Part shown: positions 1 to 8,894 of the stretch, in pieces | Position numbering within the stretch: the first letter of the stretch is position 1 | How the letters are laid out: each line of letters starts with the position of its first letter | DNA from: Candidatus Tepidiaquacellales bacterium OLB5 | GTDB lineage: Bacteria > Bacteroidota > Ignavibacteria > Tepidaquicellales > OLB5 | Direction of reading: 5' to 3' | DNA length: 41,877 bases | Assembly: GCA_001567545.1 (NCBI GenBank) | Contig: LLZO01000108.1 | Location: forward strand, 1 to 41,877 | The notes under the pieces: model-generated | Databases searched by the model: none | The model's input: the letters and a program-made list of their open reading frames with translations, nothing else | What the model was told of the DNA's origin: nothing | Translations under genes and position numbers: made by a program

Positions 1-77
1 AAAAACGCAAATAAGGATTTATTATTTGATTCCCATTAGCATATTATTTTGTATTTTTTGTTTATATTTTCATATAA

Positions 78-104
78 TTGTATATTTCTTAAATTATAAA
101 TTTG
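78..104 (+). promoter_or_regulatory. Bacteroidota-type promoter of the first gene
   Basis: TTG at 78-80 and TAAATTTG at 97-104 match the -33 and -7 (TAnnTTTG) elements of Bacteroidota housekeeping promoters with normal spacing. Transcription would start near 109-111, on top of the GTG at 111. The TTG codon at 102 lies inside the -7 element, so it is unlikely to be the start codon. Confidence 0.5.
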
Positions 105-110
105 ATTTCT

Positions 111-1601
111 GTGAAACCAGCTAACGACCTGTTTGAGCTTATTTGCCAGATGAGCAAAAACGAAAAAAGATTTTTTGTATTAAGCTCCGGACTTCAAAAA
201 GGAGATAAAATTTACCTTGAGCTGTTTAAAGCCATGGAAAAACAGACAGAATATGATGAAAATAAATTCAGGTTAAAGAACAAAGGAAAGAAATTCTTAA
301 ATAATTTTGCTTATAACAAAAACCATTTATATAAATTAATAATGAAATCCCTTATAAATTATAATTACAGCACAACGGCAGACGGGAAAATGCATTCGCT
401 TATTGCTGAATGCTGGGTACTTTTTAACAAAGCAATGTATAAGCGTTATTTTAAGACTTTGGCTAAAGCTAAAGAATATGCCTACAAATATGAAAAGTAC
501 GGATACCTGCTGCAGATACTTGATATGGAAAAGATAATTATTCCCAAAAAAATGATACAGAAAACAAAAAGTGAAGAGCTGATGCAGGAAGTATATGAAG
601 CCGCCGAAAAAATGGTTAATATTTTTGAATACAGCAAAACAGCCGGAATGCTGCTTAACAATTTCAGGTACTACGGGCTAAGCAGGAATGAAAAACACAC
701 TGAAGGGCTGGATAAAATTACCGGCGAAGGAAAAATGCTTTCCCCGGAAAATGCAAAAAGTATAAGGGCTCTGGAGGCATATCACAGGGTAAAGGAAATT
801 TATTACGGTATTAAAGCAGATAACATAAATCAATACAGGTCACAGCTTGCAAGATATAAAATTGTTACCGAAAATCCCCTGCCTTTCAGGGATTATATTC
901 TGCACTATCCGATAAACATACTTTATTCACTGACTGAAAGCTGTATATACCTGGATAAAACCGTTGAAGCTGAATCATATTTAAAAATCCTGTATAATGA
1001 AGTACAAAAGGAAAAGTTCAGTACAGATGATTTTGAGATATTCAGAGATTACCTGTATTTAAAGATTTACCTTAAGCAGGGTGAAATCCAAAAGGCAGCC
1101 AGGATGATTCCCAGGCTTGAAAAAGTACTGGTCAGATATAAAGATAAGCTGCAGATAGATACAGAGCTTTCCATTTTATATCACATTACAGTATGCCGTA
1201 TAGAGGAAAAAAATTTCACAAAAGCGCTAACGGCAGCTAACAGAATTTTAAGTCATCCATTGCTTAATAAAAGATCTGATTATGAATGTTATATAAAAAT
1301 ACTTTATTTAATAATACATTTTGAGCTTAAAAACTACGAGCTGCTGCGTTACCTGTTAATAAGTACATACAGGTATTTAAGAAAACATGAAAAACTTTTT
1401 AAAACCGAACTGCTGATAATTAAATTTATCCGGAGGCTGCAGGGAGTAAAAACAGAAGATGATTTGAATTTTTTATTCAGCAGATTAAGCAAAAATCTTG
1501 AAAAGCTTAAGAAAGACAGGTATGAGAAAAATGCTTTCGAATATTTTGATCTTTTAAAATGGGTAAACGGAAAATTAATCAGCAGAGTTATTCAGGAATA
1601 A
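111..1601 (+). CDS. Helical-repeat protein of unknown function (paralogue of the 23-24.6 kb gene)
   Basis: I do not recognise a named family. The protein is about 496 residues, soluble, rich in Lys, Glu, Leu and Tyr. It reads as a chain of amphipathic helices with TPR-like spacing, for example the KLQIDTELSILYHITVCRIE and FTKALTAANRILSH blocks near residues 350-390. There is no signal peptide or membrane segment. The gene at 23150-24613 has the same length, a similar N-terminus (a short FxEII/FELI helix, then SK-E or SKNEKR-F) and the same helix-rich build, so the two look paralogous. I use GTG 111 as the start because the longer TTG start at 102 falls inside a promoter element; this predicts a leaderless mRNA. 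The 3' end overlaps the convergent GH97 gene by 14 bases. A scaffold or interaction role is only a guess. Confidence 0.6.
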   Translation: MKPANDLFELICQMSKNEKRFFVLSSGLQKGDKIYLELFKAMEKQTEYDENKFRLKNKGKKFLNNFAYNKNHLYKLIMKSLINYNYSTTADGKMHSLIAECWVLFNKAMYKRYFKTLAKAKEYAYKYEKYGYLLQILDMEKIIIPKKMIQKTKSEELMQEVYEAAEKMVNIFEYSKTAGMLLNNFRYYGLSRNEKHTEGLDKITGEGKMLSPENAKSIRALEAYHRVKEIYYGIKADNINQYRSQLARYKIVTENPLPFRDYILHYPINILYSLTESCIYLDKTVEAESYLKILYNEVQKEKFSTDDFEIFRDYLYLKIYLKQGEIQKAARMIPRLEKVLVRYKDKLQIDTELSILYHITVCRIEEKNFTKALTAANRILSHPLLNKRSDYECYIKILYLIIHFELKNYELLRYLLISTYRYLRKHEKLFKTELLIIKFIRRLQGVKTEDDLNFLFSRLSKNLEKLKKDRYEKNAFEYFDLLKWVNGKLISRVIQE

Positions 1602-3585
1602 ATTCTGCAGCAAATCCCCCGCCAGGTGCCATTTTTATGGTTATGCTGTTCCCAGATTTTACCCTAAAGTTAGTTATCTGAACCTTTTGCGGATCTGTTT
1701 GTACAGATGGAAAATCGGAATAAATAACAGCCTTAAAAAAACCAGTAGGAAGAAATTTCAATTTTAAATTTATTTCTCTGCTGTCCTGGTTCGTCATTCC
1801 GCCTACAAACCAATTATTTCCGGACTTTCTGGCTATAATAACAAACTTACCAATTTCCCCATCCAGAACAATTGTTGAATCCCAGGTAGCAGGTACATTC
1901 TTTAAAAAATCAAATTCATTGTATTTTTTATATATTTCAGGAGATTCACAAAGAGTTAAAATACCTGATTCATACACAACAGCCATAGCAAGCTGTTGAG
2001 CTCTTGTTCCTTTAGTCATAGGATGTTTATAAACTGCCTGAAATTTATCTGAAGCAACATTTGTAAAGGATCCGGGTGTGTAATCCATTGGTCCGGCAGG
2101 CATTCTTGTAAAAGGAATTGTTACGTTGTGTTTAGGATCAGGAAAGCGGGGATCCCATTTAGAGTATTCATTACCCATCACGCTTTCATATGTTAAAATA
2201 TTCGGATAAGTTCTGCTTAAGCCGTCAGGCTTATAGGAACCATGGAACATTACAAATAATTTTCTTTTGGCACACTCCCCGGCAGTTTTCCTGTAGAAAT
2301 CAGTCATATATTTATCATCCCTGTCCATAAAATCCATTTTTATTCCCTTTATTCCCAAACGTTCAAAATGATCGAGGGCTTTATCCATTTGTTTTTCAAG
2401 GTCAGACCAAACTACCCATAAAATAATACCTACTCCTCTGTTTTCAGCATAAGAAACAACTTCAGGCAGGTTCAGCTCCGGCAATGTTTTAGTAAGATCT
2501 CTGAATGAAAAATCATTCATTGCATCAAACCATCCGTACCAGCCGCCGTCAAGCGTAACATACTGGATATTGTTTGCTGCAGCAAAATCAATATAATGCT
2601 TAACTGTATTGGTTGAAAGTATGCTATATCCAAATGAAGGATCGAATCCCCTGTCTTCAGCCCACCAGCTCCACGTAGTTTTGCCGGGTTTCAGCCAATT
2701 TTCGATTCCTGTAATTTTATTCGGTTCATTCAGATTCATTGCTAAGTTTGATTCAATTAGTGCGCCGGGTGTTTTGCCAAAAATAAAAAATCTCCACGGG
2801 CTTAAAAGCGGAACGCTGGAGCTGAAAGCAATTCCGGTCTGTGACGGGTCCGGGGCAAGAGCTGTTTTAAGTACACTGCCGTTTTGCTTTACCAGGTGCG
2901 CCCCGGGGTAATTGGTTATTGCTGCTTCTGAAAAAAATGCATAAAAATTATTGTTTACTTTAAATGTCACCGGCAGTGTAATAAATGGAAATCCTGCAGC
3001 CGGGTCATTTGGATTATTAAAAAGGCTGCTGATAAGATATTCCCTGAATTCTCCTTCGTAACTGTGTTTAAATTTTTCTTTTTTCATAGCCCAGCAGTTA
3101 AAATCACCAGCAAATCTGAATTCTGTATCTTCGGATACAACTTCAATATTCATATCTGCATCGCTTTTGGGTATGCCATATCTGAATGCTGCTCCGTCAT
3201 TATATGCGCGGAAATAAATATCGAAATAACCCGTTCCAGTTAATTCACTTTTCAGAGTAATTTTAGTTTCACTGTAATAATTACGGGAAAAAGCCGATTT
3301 GCCTGAATAGACCCTGTAAACTTCATCAATGGTATTTGTTTCATATGTTATAAACTTAAAATTATCAGTATAATTATTATTTCTTAATTTTAAACCCAGC
3401 TTTGACCATTGTAAAAAGGGTGTATTTTTAAATATAATGCTGTATTCAGGTTCACCCTGCTGAGTGAGCCTTAATAAAATCCGGACATTACCGTCAGGCG
3501 AGATAGTATTTACTGTTTGAGAAACTGAATAATTAAGCACAGCAAAAAACCATATAAATACAGGAATTTTTCTCAATATTCTCAT
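1588..3585 (-). CDS. Glycoside hydrolase family 97 (alpha-glucosidase/alpha-galactosidase type), exported
   Basis: This is a GH97 enzyme of the SusB group, which hydrolyses alpha-linked glucose or galactose in the periplasm of Bacteroidota. It shows the usual order: an N-terminal beta-sandwich (SPDGNVRILLRL onwards), a central TIM barrel containing WSWWAEDRGFDPS, YVTLDGGWYGW, GIILWVVWSD, GIKMDFMDRDD and LTYESVMGNEYSKWD, and a C-terminal beta domain. An Asp is present in the KMDFMDRDD strand, where retaining GH97 enzymes carry their nucleophile, so a retaining mechanism is more likely than the inverting SusB type; that is inference. I chose the Met at 3585 because it starts a clean signal peptide (MRILRKIPVFIWFFAVLNYSVSQ, cleaved after SVSQ). 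The frame is open further upstream to 3648. No SusC/SusD genes are nearby. Confidence 0.9.
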   Translation of the reverse strand: MRILRKIPVFIWFFAVLNYSVSQTVNTISPDGNVRILLRLTQQGEPEYSIIFKNTPFLQWSKLGLKLRNNNYTDNFKFITYETNTIDEVYRVYSGKSAFSRNYYSETKITLKSELTGTGYFDIYFRAYNDGAAFRYGIPKSDADMNIEVVSEDTEFRFAGDFNCWAMKKEKFKHSYEGEFREYLISSLFNNPNDPAAGFPFITLPVTFKVNNNFYAFFSEAAITNYPGAHLVKQNGSVLKTALAPDPSQTGIAFSSSVPLLSPWRFFIFGKTPGALIESNLAMNLNEPNKITGIENWLKPGKTTWSWWAEDRGFDPSFGYSILSTNTVKHYIDFAAANNIQYVTLDGGWYGWFDAMNDFSFRDLTKTLPELNLPEVVSYAENRGVGIILWVVWSDLEKQMDKALDHFERLGIKGIKMDFMDRDDKYMTDFYRKTAGECAKRKLFVMFHGSYKPDGLSRTYPNILTYESVMGNEYSKWDPRFPDPKHNVTIPFTRMPAGPMDYTPGSFTNVASDKFQAVYKHPMTKGTRAQQLAMAVVYESGILTLCESPEIYKKYNEFDFLKNVPATWDSTIVLDGEIGKFVIIARKSGNNWFVGGMTNQDSREINLKLKFLPTGFFKAVIYSDFPSVQTDPQKVQITNFRVKSGNSITIKMAPGGGFAAEFIPE

Positions 3586-3761
3586 ATAAAACGAAACAAA
3601 TATTTTGATAAATATAATACGCAATATACATTTAAAAATATTAATCATTCAATAAAATTCCCTGTATAATCTTAAAAAAATGATAAAAATTCAAAAAAAT
3701 TTTTGAATTCCTGAAATAATTCTGATTATTTTTATGCATTAATAATGTATCAATTTGTTAG

Positions 3762-3769
3762 TAAATTTG
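3762..3769 (+). promoter_or_regulatory. TAnnTTTG -7 element before mtaB
   Basis: TAAATTTG ends five bases before the mtaB ATG at 3774. Transcription would therefore start at or next to the start codon, giving a leaderless message. No clear -33 TTG is visible at the expected distance. Confidence 0.4.
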
Positions 3770-3773
3770 TATT

Positions 3774-5082
3774 ATGGGAAAATCTGTATCATTACACACT
3801 TTAGGCTGCAAGCTAAACTATTCAGAAACTTCGACTCTGGCAGGCAAATTCAACGAAAAAGGGTTTGCCCTGAAGGAGTATGGAGAGAGCTCTGACCTGT
3901 TTGTGCTTAATACCTGCAGTGTAACCGAAAATGCAGATAAAGAATGCAGACAGATAATCAGAAGTGTTCTTAACAAAAATCCGGATACATACATTGTAGT
4001 TACCGGGTGTTATGCCCAGCTTCAGCCGCATGAAATTGCATCTATTCACGGTGTTGACCTGGTGCTTGGTTCAAATGAAAAGTTCAGGCTTTTTGATTAC
4101 CTTGACGGTATGGAAAAAAAAGACCTTTCATGTATATTTACATCCCCAACAGATGAGATCTCAAATCTTGATTATGCATATTCTAGCGATGTTGAGTCAA
4201 GAACACGCGCATTCCTGAAGATACAGGACGGCTGCGATTATAACTGTTCTTTCTGTACAATTCCGCTTGCCCGCGGCAAATCAAGAAGCCTGCCGTTCGA
4301 TACAGTAACTGAAAATGCCAAAAAGCTGCTGGATCTTGGTTACAATGAAATTGTACTTACCGGGGTGAATACCGGTGATTACACTTATAAGAACGGGTCA
4401 CCTGATACAAAAAAACTAATAGATGTACTGTTAGCCCTTGAAAAGCTGAATGTACCCAGAATAAGAATCAGCTCGATAGAACCAAACCTTTTAAATGATG
4501 ATATCATCCAACTGGTAAGCTCTTCGGATAACTTCTGCCGTCATTTCCACATACCGCTTCAAAGCGGTGACCCGGATATACTGAAGCAGATGAGAAGAAG
4601 ATATAACAGGGATAGTTACCTTGAGCTGATAAACAAACTGAACGAAAAGTTACCCGGTGCAGGAATAGGAGTAGATGTTATCACAGGATTCCCCGGTGAA
4701 ACCGATGAAAAATTCAGCAATACTCTAAGTTTCCTTGAAAACCTTAAGGCAAGTTACCTGCATGTTTTCAGCTATTCCGAAAGAAGGAATACTTATGCAG
4801 TAACACTGCCGGGCAGAACGGATATCAGCAGCAGAAAAGAAAGAAGCAGGATTTTAAGAGAGCTTTCAAATAAAAAAACGACTTGAGTTTTACAAAAGGA
4901 ACAAAAGTACTGTTCACAAAGTATTATTTGAAACCGTTAAAGATGATAATTACATATACGGATTTACAGGTAATTACATTAAAGTACGTGTACCTTTTAA
5001 AACAGGGCTGGAAAATACTATTATGGATTTTAAAATAAATTCTGCAGAAAATTATATGTATGCGGAAGGAAAACTTATTTAA
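3774..5082 (+). CDS. mtaB: tRNA t6A37 methylthiotransferase MtaB, frameshifted at a poly-A run
   Basis: MtaB is a radical-SAM enzyme that adds a methylthio group to N6-threonylcarbamoyladenosine 37 in tRNA (ms2t6A). The N-terminal UPF0004 domain has its three cluster cysteines at residues 12, 48 and 79. The radical-SAM motif CDYNCSFC gives Cys154, 158 and 161. HIPLQSGDPDILKQMRRRYN and VDVITGFPGET are family signatures. The continuous frame ends at 4886 (370 aa), right after the conserved LRELSNKK. Dropping one A from the A7 run at 4872-4878 continues the frame as RLEFYKRNK...VLFETVKDDNYIYGFTGNYIKVRV, the normal TRAM-like tail, to TAA 5080-5082. That gives about 435 aa, the usual MtaB length. 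It is either an assembly error, a recent lesion or a slippage site. sixA follows two bases later. Confidence 0.9.
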
Positions 5083-5084
5083 AC

Positions 5085-5591
5085 TTGGATATTTATATTA
5101 TACGTCACGGGGCTGCATCAGAAATTGACAATGAAATTTCAGTTGACAGTTACAGGTATTTAACCGTACACGGAAGGAATCACTGCAGAATAGTAGCCCG
5201 CAGGCTTAAAGAAATGAATGTAGAGTTCGATTCTATGATATCCAGTCCGCTTGTAAGGGCAGTGCAAACTGCCGAGGTATTTGCAGAAGTTATGAAATAC
5301 AGCCGGGAAATAAAAACCTCTATAGAGCTAATTGGGGGTAACTCCTATTCAATGTTCATCAAACTGTTAAAAAGGCACTCGCATAACAGCAGTATAGCAT
5401 TATTCGGTCATGCGCCTGATGTAAATATTTATACTATGAACCTTCTGAAAAATAACCCGGTAAAAGACCTTCAGCTTAATTTTAAGAATGCCAGCGTTTG
5501 CAAAGTTGAATACGACCCGTCATCCGAAAGCGGGAAATTTGCATGGTTCCTGAATTCAGAAAATATGAAGCTGACAGAAAACCACAAATAA
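5085..5591 (+). CDS. sixA: SixA-type phosphohistidine phosphatase (histidine phosphatase superfamily)
   Basis: This is a small histidine-phosphatase (phosphoglycerate-mutase-like) protein of 168 aa. The RHG motif is at residues 7-9, with the nucleophilic His8. SSPLVRAVQTAEVF supplies the second Arg, and the late FGHAPDVN supplies the second catalytic His. Length and spacing match SixA, which in E. coli removes phosphate from histidines of phosphotransfer proteins. The natural substrate here is unknown. The start codon is TTG at 5085, only two bases after the restored mtaB stop, so it is probably co-transcribed with mtaB. Its stop abuts the convergent peptidase gene with no gap. Confidence 0.8.
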   Translation: MDIYIIRHGAASEIDNEISVDSYRYLTVHGRNHCRIVARRLKEMNVEFDSMISSPLVRAVQTAEVFAEVMKYSREIKTSIELIGGNSYSMFIKLLKRHSHNSSIALFGHAPDVNIYTMNLLKNNPVKDLQLNFKNASVCKVEYDPSSESGKFAWFLNSENMKLTENHK

Positions 5592-6605
5592 TCAGAAATC
5601 CTTTATTGGCGCAGGTGTAAAGGAACAGATAAACATAATAAATGCAAATATACCCAGCATCTTTCTTCCGAATCCCAGCGGTGCCGGATCGTAAAACGGC
5701 GGGTGATCAATCTTAATTACAAAAAATAACAATATTACCCAAATTATCCACATTGGCGAGCCAAGCTCAGGGTAATTTAACACTTCAGCATAATTCAATA
5801 TCCCAATCACAGACATAATAATCAATAATCCGAAGAAGAACCTTGTGATATATTTATGTTTATTTCTGAACAATGCATAAACTATATGACCTCCATCAAG
5901 CTGTCCGATAGGCATTAAATTAAGTGAAGTTACAAAAAGTCCGAACCAGCCGGCGCAAAGGAATGGATAATGATAGATCTCATTCATAGGAGGAATAAAA
6001 GCATCATGCGGAACCGGCAATACTGATTTAAGAAAAGAATACAGCAGTGTATTTGCAAAAGTAAGGCCGCTTACCGGAGGCATTCCGTTTACAATATATT
6101 CCGGATGTATTGCATAAATATATTCAACACCCGGCAGTGTTAAAAAGCCATATATAAGAGAAGCTGAAGCTATAACAAAACCTGCAATTGGTCCGGCAAT
6201 ACCTATATCAAACAGTGCTTTTCTTGTTTTTATATGTTCTTTAATTTTTATAACAGCTCCCATAGTACCGAAAGGATTAATAAGATCAGGCAGCGGAACA
6301 GGAATATAATACGGAAGGGTCACATCTATTTTATGATATTTTGCCGCAAAATAATGTCCGAATTCATGGAACGACAGGAATAAGATTATCAGCGAAGCAT
6401 AAGTTAATCCCAAATGAAAATTAGAAATGTCGTATGGATCTCTGCCCAGCCAGTACACACCGCCCATTGCGGCAGTAATAAAAGAAGCGAAAAAAAGTAC
6501 AATATTTATCCAGTACCTTTGCTTCTTTTTAACAGGTTTGGCTGTTAATTTATCAAAAATATCGCTGCCGGTTATACCGTTATATTCGTTTTCCTGCAAA
6601 TTCAC
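5592..6605 (-). CDS. Site-2 protease family (M50) membrane zinc metallopeptidase
   Basis: A polytopic membrane protein of 337 aa from the S2P/M50 intramembrane protease family. The zinc motif HEFGH is at residues 80-84, and the third ligand motif NLMPIGQLDGGH is at 229-240 (Asp237). There are about seven hydrophobic segments, including 32-52, 67-82, 133-157, 215-232 and 255-270. The PYYIPVPLPDLINPFGTMGAVIK stretch is typical of the PDZ-less, cyanobacterial/plant-EGY-like S2P group. No PDZ domain is present between the motifs. Members cut membrane-bound regulators such as anti-sigma factors. The divergent neighbour is an ECF sigma factor, but a functional link is only suggested by position. 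GTG is the start codon. Confidence 0.85.
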   Translation of the reverse strand: MNLQENEYNGITGSDIFDKLTAKPVKKKQRYWINIVLFFASFITAAMGGVYWLGRDPYDISNFHLGLTYASLIILFLSFHEFGHYFAAKYHKIDVTLPYYIPVPLPDLINPFGTMGAVIKIKEHIKTRKALFDIGIAGPIAGFVIASASLIYGFLTLPGVEYIYAIHPEYIVNGMPPVSGLTFANTLLYSFLKSVLPVPHDAFIPPMNEIYHYPFLCAGWFGLFVTSLNLMPIGQLDGGHIVYALFRNKHKYITRFFFGLLIIMSVIGILNYAEVLNYPELGSPMWIIWVILLFFVIKIDHPPFYDPAPLGFGRKMLGIFAFIMFICSFTPAPIKDF

Positions 6606-6618
6606 AATAATTTAAAGA

Positions 6619-6644
6619 CAAAATTACGTTTATTAATGTCACAA
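6619..6644 (-). promoter_or_regulatory. Promoter of the M50 peptidase gene
   Basis: Read on the minus strand, TTG (complement of 6642-6644) and TAATTTTG (complement of 6619-6626) fit the Bacteroidota -33/-7 pattern. The start codon follows about 14 bases downstream. Confidence 0.45.
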
Positions 6645-6679
6645 TAAAAAGGATATAATTGTTCAGAACAGATTATTGA

Positions 6680-6711
6680 AGCGGGATTTATCCGCTAAAA
6701 TGCTATTTTAG
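6680..6711. promoter_or_regulatory. Two adjacent inverted repeats in the divergent M50/ECF intergenic region
   Basis: AGCGG-N7-CCGCT (6680-6696) overlaps CTAAAAT-GCT-ATTTTAG (6695-6711). They sit between the divergent promoters of the peptidase and the sigma factor, where an operator would be expected. Neither is followed by a T-run, so they do not look like terminators. Function is inferred from position only. Confidence 0.3.
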
Positions 6712-6790
6712 TAAAGTAAAATATTTGAATTTAAAAAGCGTCTAACTAAACAGGCAGGCAGAATGATAATAAACAATAAGAACTGTAAAA

Positions 6791-7435
6791 ATGGAATTAG
6801 CTTTAAAACAGGAACTCAGCAATGATAATATTCTGAAAGATGGAGTAAAGAAGGATAGAAATTTGAGCGAAAAAGCTGAAAATCTGAATTCCCGTTTAGC
6901 TGAGGTTTTTGTAAAGGAAAGACCCCGGCTGCTTGGATTTATTAAACGCAGGGTTGCTGCTGAGTCTGATGCAGAAGATATTCTTCAGGATGTATTTTTC
7001 CAGTTCACAAAAGCAATGCGCGAAGATCCAATTGAGCGTACTGCATCATGGCTGTTCAGGGCTGCATCTAACAAGATAATAGACTGGTACAGGAAAATTA
7101 AGCCGGTATCTCTTGATAAGATAAATGAATCAGTTTTTGATGACAGCGGAAATGATTCTTACAGGTATGAGGATGATCTGAACGAGGATACGCAGTCAGC
7201 AGATATTCAGTATTTCAGACAGGAGTTCTGGCCTGTCCTTGAAGATCTGCTGAATAAACTGCCTGAAAAGCAGCGGGAAGTATATATAATGCACGAGCTG
7301 GAAGGAAAAAGCTTCAAGGAAATTTCTGAAATTACCGGTACTGGCGTTAATACGCTGCTTTCAAGAAAAAGATATGCAGAGCTATACCTGAGGGAAGAAT
7401 TGAAAGAACTTTATGAGGAATTAACTAAACAATAA
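6791..7435 (+). CDS. ECF-family RNA polymerase sigma factor
   Basis: A sigma-70 family extracytoplasmic-function sigma factor of 214 aa. Region 2 covers roughly residues 40-105 (RPRLLGFIKRRVAAESDAEDILQDVFFQF ... WLFRAASNKIIDWYRK). Region 4 covers roughly 145-205 (VLEDLLNKLPEKQREVYIMHELEGKSFKEISEITGTGVNTLLSRKRYA). There is a charged, mostly acidic linker between them, with DDSGNDSYRYEDDLNED. About 35 charged residues precede region 2, an unusually long N-terminus for an ECF factor. ATG 6791 is the only good start. The next gene encodes a small membrane protein that could be a partner, but no recognisable zinc-type anti-sigma factor is present. Its target promoters cannot be predicted. Confidence 0.85.
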   Translation: MELALKQELSNDNILKDGVKKDRNLSEKAENLNSRLAEVFVKERPRLLGFIKRRVAAESDAEDILQDVFFQFTKAMREDPIERTASWLFRAASNKIIDWYRKIKPVSLDKINESVFDDSGNDSYRYEDDLNEDTQSADIQYFRQEFWPVLEDLLNKLPEKQREVYIMHELEGKSFKEISEITGTGVNTLLSRKRYAELYLREELKELYEELTKQ

Positions 7436-7465
7436 TATTGACCAAAAAATGAAAATTATAAAAAC

Positions 7466-7855
7466 ATGAAACACAAAAGATATTTCAGAGTACCGTTATT
7501 TCTGCTTAAGATGACCCTCATCCTGGCAATAACCGGCGCAGTATTTATGCTGTTATGGAATGCATTGATACCGGAGCTTTTCAGCGGACCTGTTTTGAAT
7601 TACTGGCAGGCAGCAGGACTGCTTTTAATTGCTAAAATTCTTTTCGGTACAATGGGCAAAGGATACCGGCTGCACAGACACAATTACCCGGATGAAATTT
7701 GGAAACAGAAGCTCCGAGAAAAGTATGAGGCTATGACACCTGAAGAAAAGGAAAAATTCAGAAGCCGGTGCAAAACAAGTTTCAGCTTTGTTGTTACAGA
7801 TGATGCCAAAGCTGCTCCGCCGGCTGCTAAAGCAGAAACAAAAGAAAATTTATAA
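7466..7855 (+). CDS. Small two-TM membrane protein, probably co-transcribed with the ECF sigma factor
   Basis: The protein is 129 aa with a basic N-terminus and two hydrophobic segments, at about residues 10-35 (LFLLKMTLILAITGAVFMLLW) and 45-62 (YWQAAGLLLIAKILFG). A charged soluble tail follows, containing EKYEAMTPEEKEKFRSRC. The gene starts 30 bases after the sigma-factor stop. Similar short proteins with an LWN(A)LIPxLF...YWQAxGLLLLxKILFG core often follow ECF sigma genes in Bacteroidota, and I know of no assigned function. It could be an anti-sigma or sensor partner. That is inferred from position and topology, since no HxxxCxxC motif is present. Confidence 0.6.
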   Translation: MKHKRYFRVPLFLLKMTLILAITGAVFMLLWNALIPELFSGPVLNYWQAAGLLLIAKILFGTMGKGYRLHRHNYPDEIWKQKLREKYEAMTPEEKEKFRSRCKTSFSFVVTDDAKAAPPAAKAETKENL

Positions 7856-8312
7856 AGAATTTCAAATAATAATCTTTTTAATTTTTTGCATAAAATCATA
7901 CGGATGTGATATTTTCAGAAAAGGTGCTGCAAACCGGAAACATTTCGAAAAAAACTATATTAATTAAAGTTAACAGATTACATTGAAGGAACTTTGTGCT
8001 TGATAACATTTAAAATATATGATAATCTATAGTATCAATTTTCTCCCTGAAAAATTAAAATGTTACAGGGAATTGCTGAATATTTTTTGAGGAACTGACA
8101 GACCAAAGATTGTTAAACCGAAAACTATTAAAGATATATTGATTTTTTGATATTTTTTAGCTTTTTTCCTAAAATCCCCCTTATATAAATTTAAAAGAGA
8201 AGACGTTGTTTAGTTGCTTTATAAAACAATAATCATTATTTTAAAAGTGTTCAAAATTCATTAGATTCCGAAAATATTTCTTAAGGCATTCAGCCATGAA
8301 AGGAGTATCCAT
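7856..8312. other. 457-base non-coding stretch
   Basis: I find no convincing gene on either strand. A weak dyad TCCCTG (8044-8049) / CAGGGA (8066-8071) is the only clear symmetry. A strong ribosome-binding site (AAAGGAG, around 8299-8305) precedes the CBS gene at 8313. The stretch is very AT-rich and probably holds the promoter and leader of the CBS gene; I see no exact TAnnTTTG element with correct spacing. Confidence 0.4.
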
Positions 8313-8711
8313 ATGAAATCACTTCGTGATATCTGCAGTCAGAAAGAAATGTTCTATGTAAATACAGGGATGACAGTTTATGAGGCAGTTGACGTTATGG
8401 CAAAAAACAATGTCGGAGCTGTTCCCGTGCTGGATGAGGGCGGGAAGCTAAGAGGAATTTTTTCAGAAAGGGATCTGATGATAAGGTGTGCTGCCAAGAA
8501 GCTTGATATGCAGAACACTAAAATTGATGATGTTATGACAAGAGGTGTAATTTTAATGGAAGCACATGATTCATACAATGACTGTATGAATATTATGAAA
8601 CAGGAAGGCATCAGACATGTACCGGTAAGGGATGGTGAAAAGCTGATAGGAGTTGTTTCTATGAGGGACCTGATGGCTGAAGATGCTGAAGAAAAAAAAG
8701 CAGGAAATTGA
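8313..8711 (+). CDS. Tandem CBS-domain protein
   Basis: The 132-aa protein consists almost entirely of two CBS domains, at about residues 10-65 (VNTGMTVYEAVDVMAKNNVGAVPVLD...GIFSERDLMIR) and 73-128 (VMTRGVILMEAHDSYNDCMNIMKQEGIRHVPVRD...GVVSMRDLM). The SERDL and SMRDL motifs suggest adenine-nucleotide binding, as in stand-alone CBS-pair proteins that sense AMP, ADP or ATP. A strong Shine-Dalgarno precedes the start, and a strong terminator follows at 8774-8800. The gene is therefore a single-gene unit. Its partner protein is unknown. Confidence 0.85.
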   Translation: MKSLRDICSQKEMFYVNTGMTVYEAVDVMAKNNVGAVPVLDEGGKLRGIFSERDLMIRCAAKKLDMQNTKIDDVMTRGVILMEAHDSYNDCMNIMKQEGIRHVPVRDGEKLIGVVSMRDLMAEDAEEKKAGN

Positions 8712-8773
8712 AAACCTGAATTCTTATATTTATTATTATAAATAACTATTTTACAGTGCAGATCAGTTAGTGC

Positions 8774-8800
8774 AGGATGGATTTATCCATCCTTTTTTTT
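8774..8800 (+). terminator. Rho-independent terminator after the CBS gene
   Basis: A perfect 8-bp stem, AGGATGGA (8774-8781) and TCCATCCT (8786-8793), encloses a four-base loop and is followed by eight Ts. This is a textbook intrinsic terminator. Confidence 0.85.
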
Positions 8801-8894
8801 AAGCCGAAATAAAAAATGTTAATTTTTATGAAATTGATTTACATTAATAATTTAGCTAATTTTTATCAAACTAAATCACAGAAAGAATAATATA

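Noticed and set aside
102..110. TTG 102 as start of the first gene
   Set aside because: The TTG lies within the -7 promoter element TAAATTTG, so it would not be transcribed.
2609..2911. 100-residue plus-strand ORF inside the GH97 gene
   Set aside because: Antisense shadow of the glycosidase, with no initiation signal.
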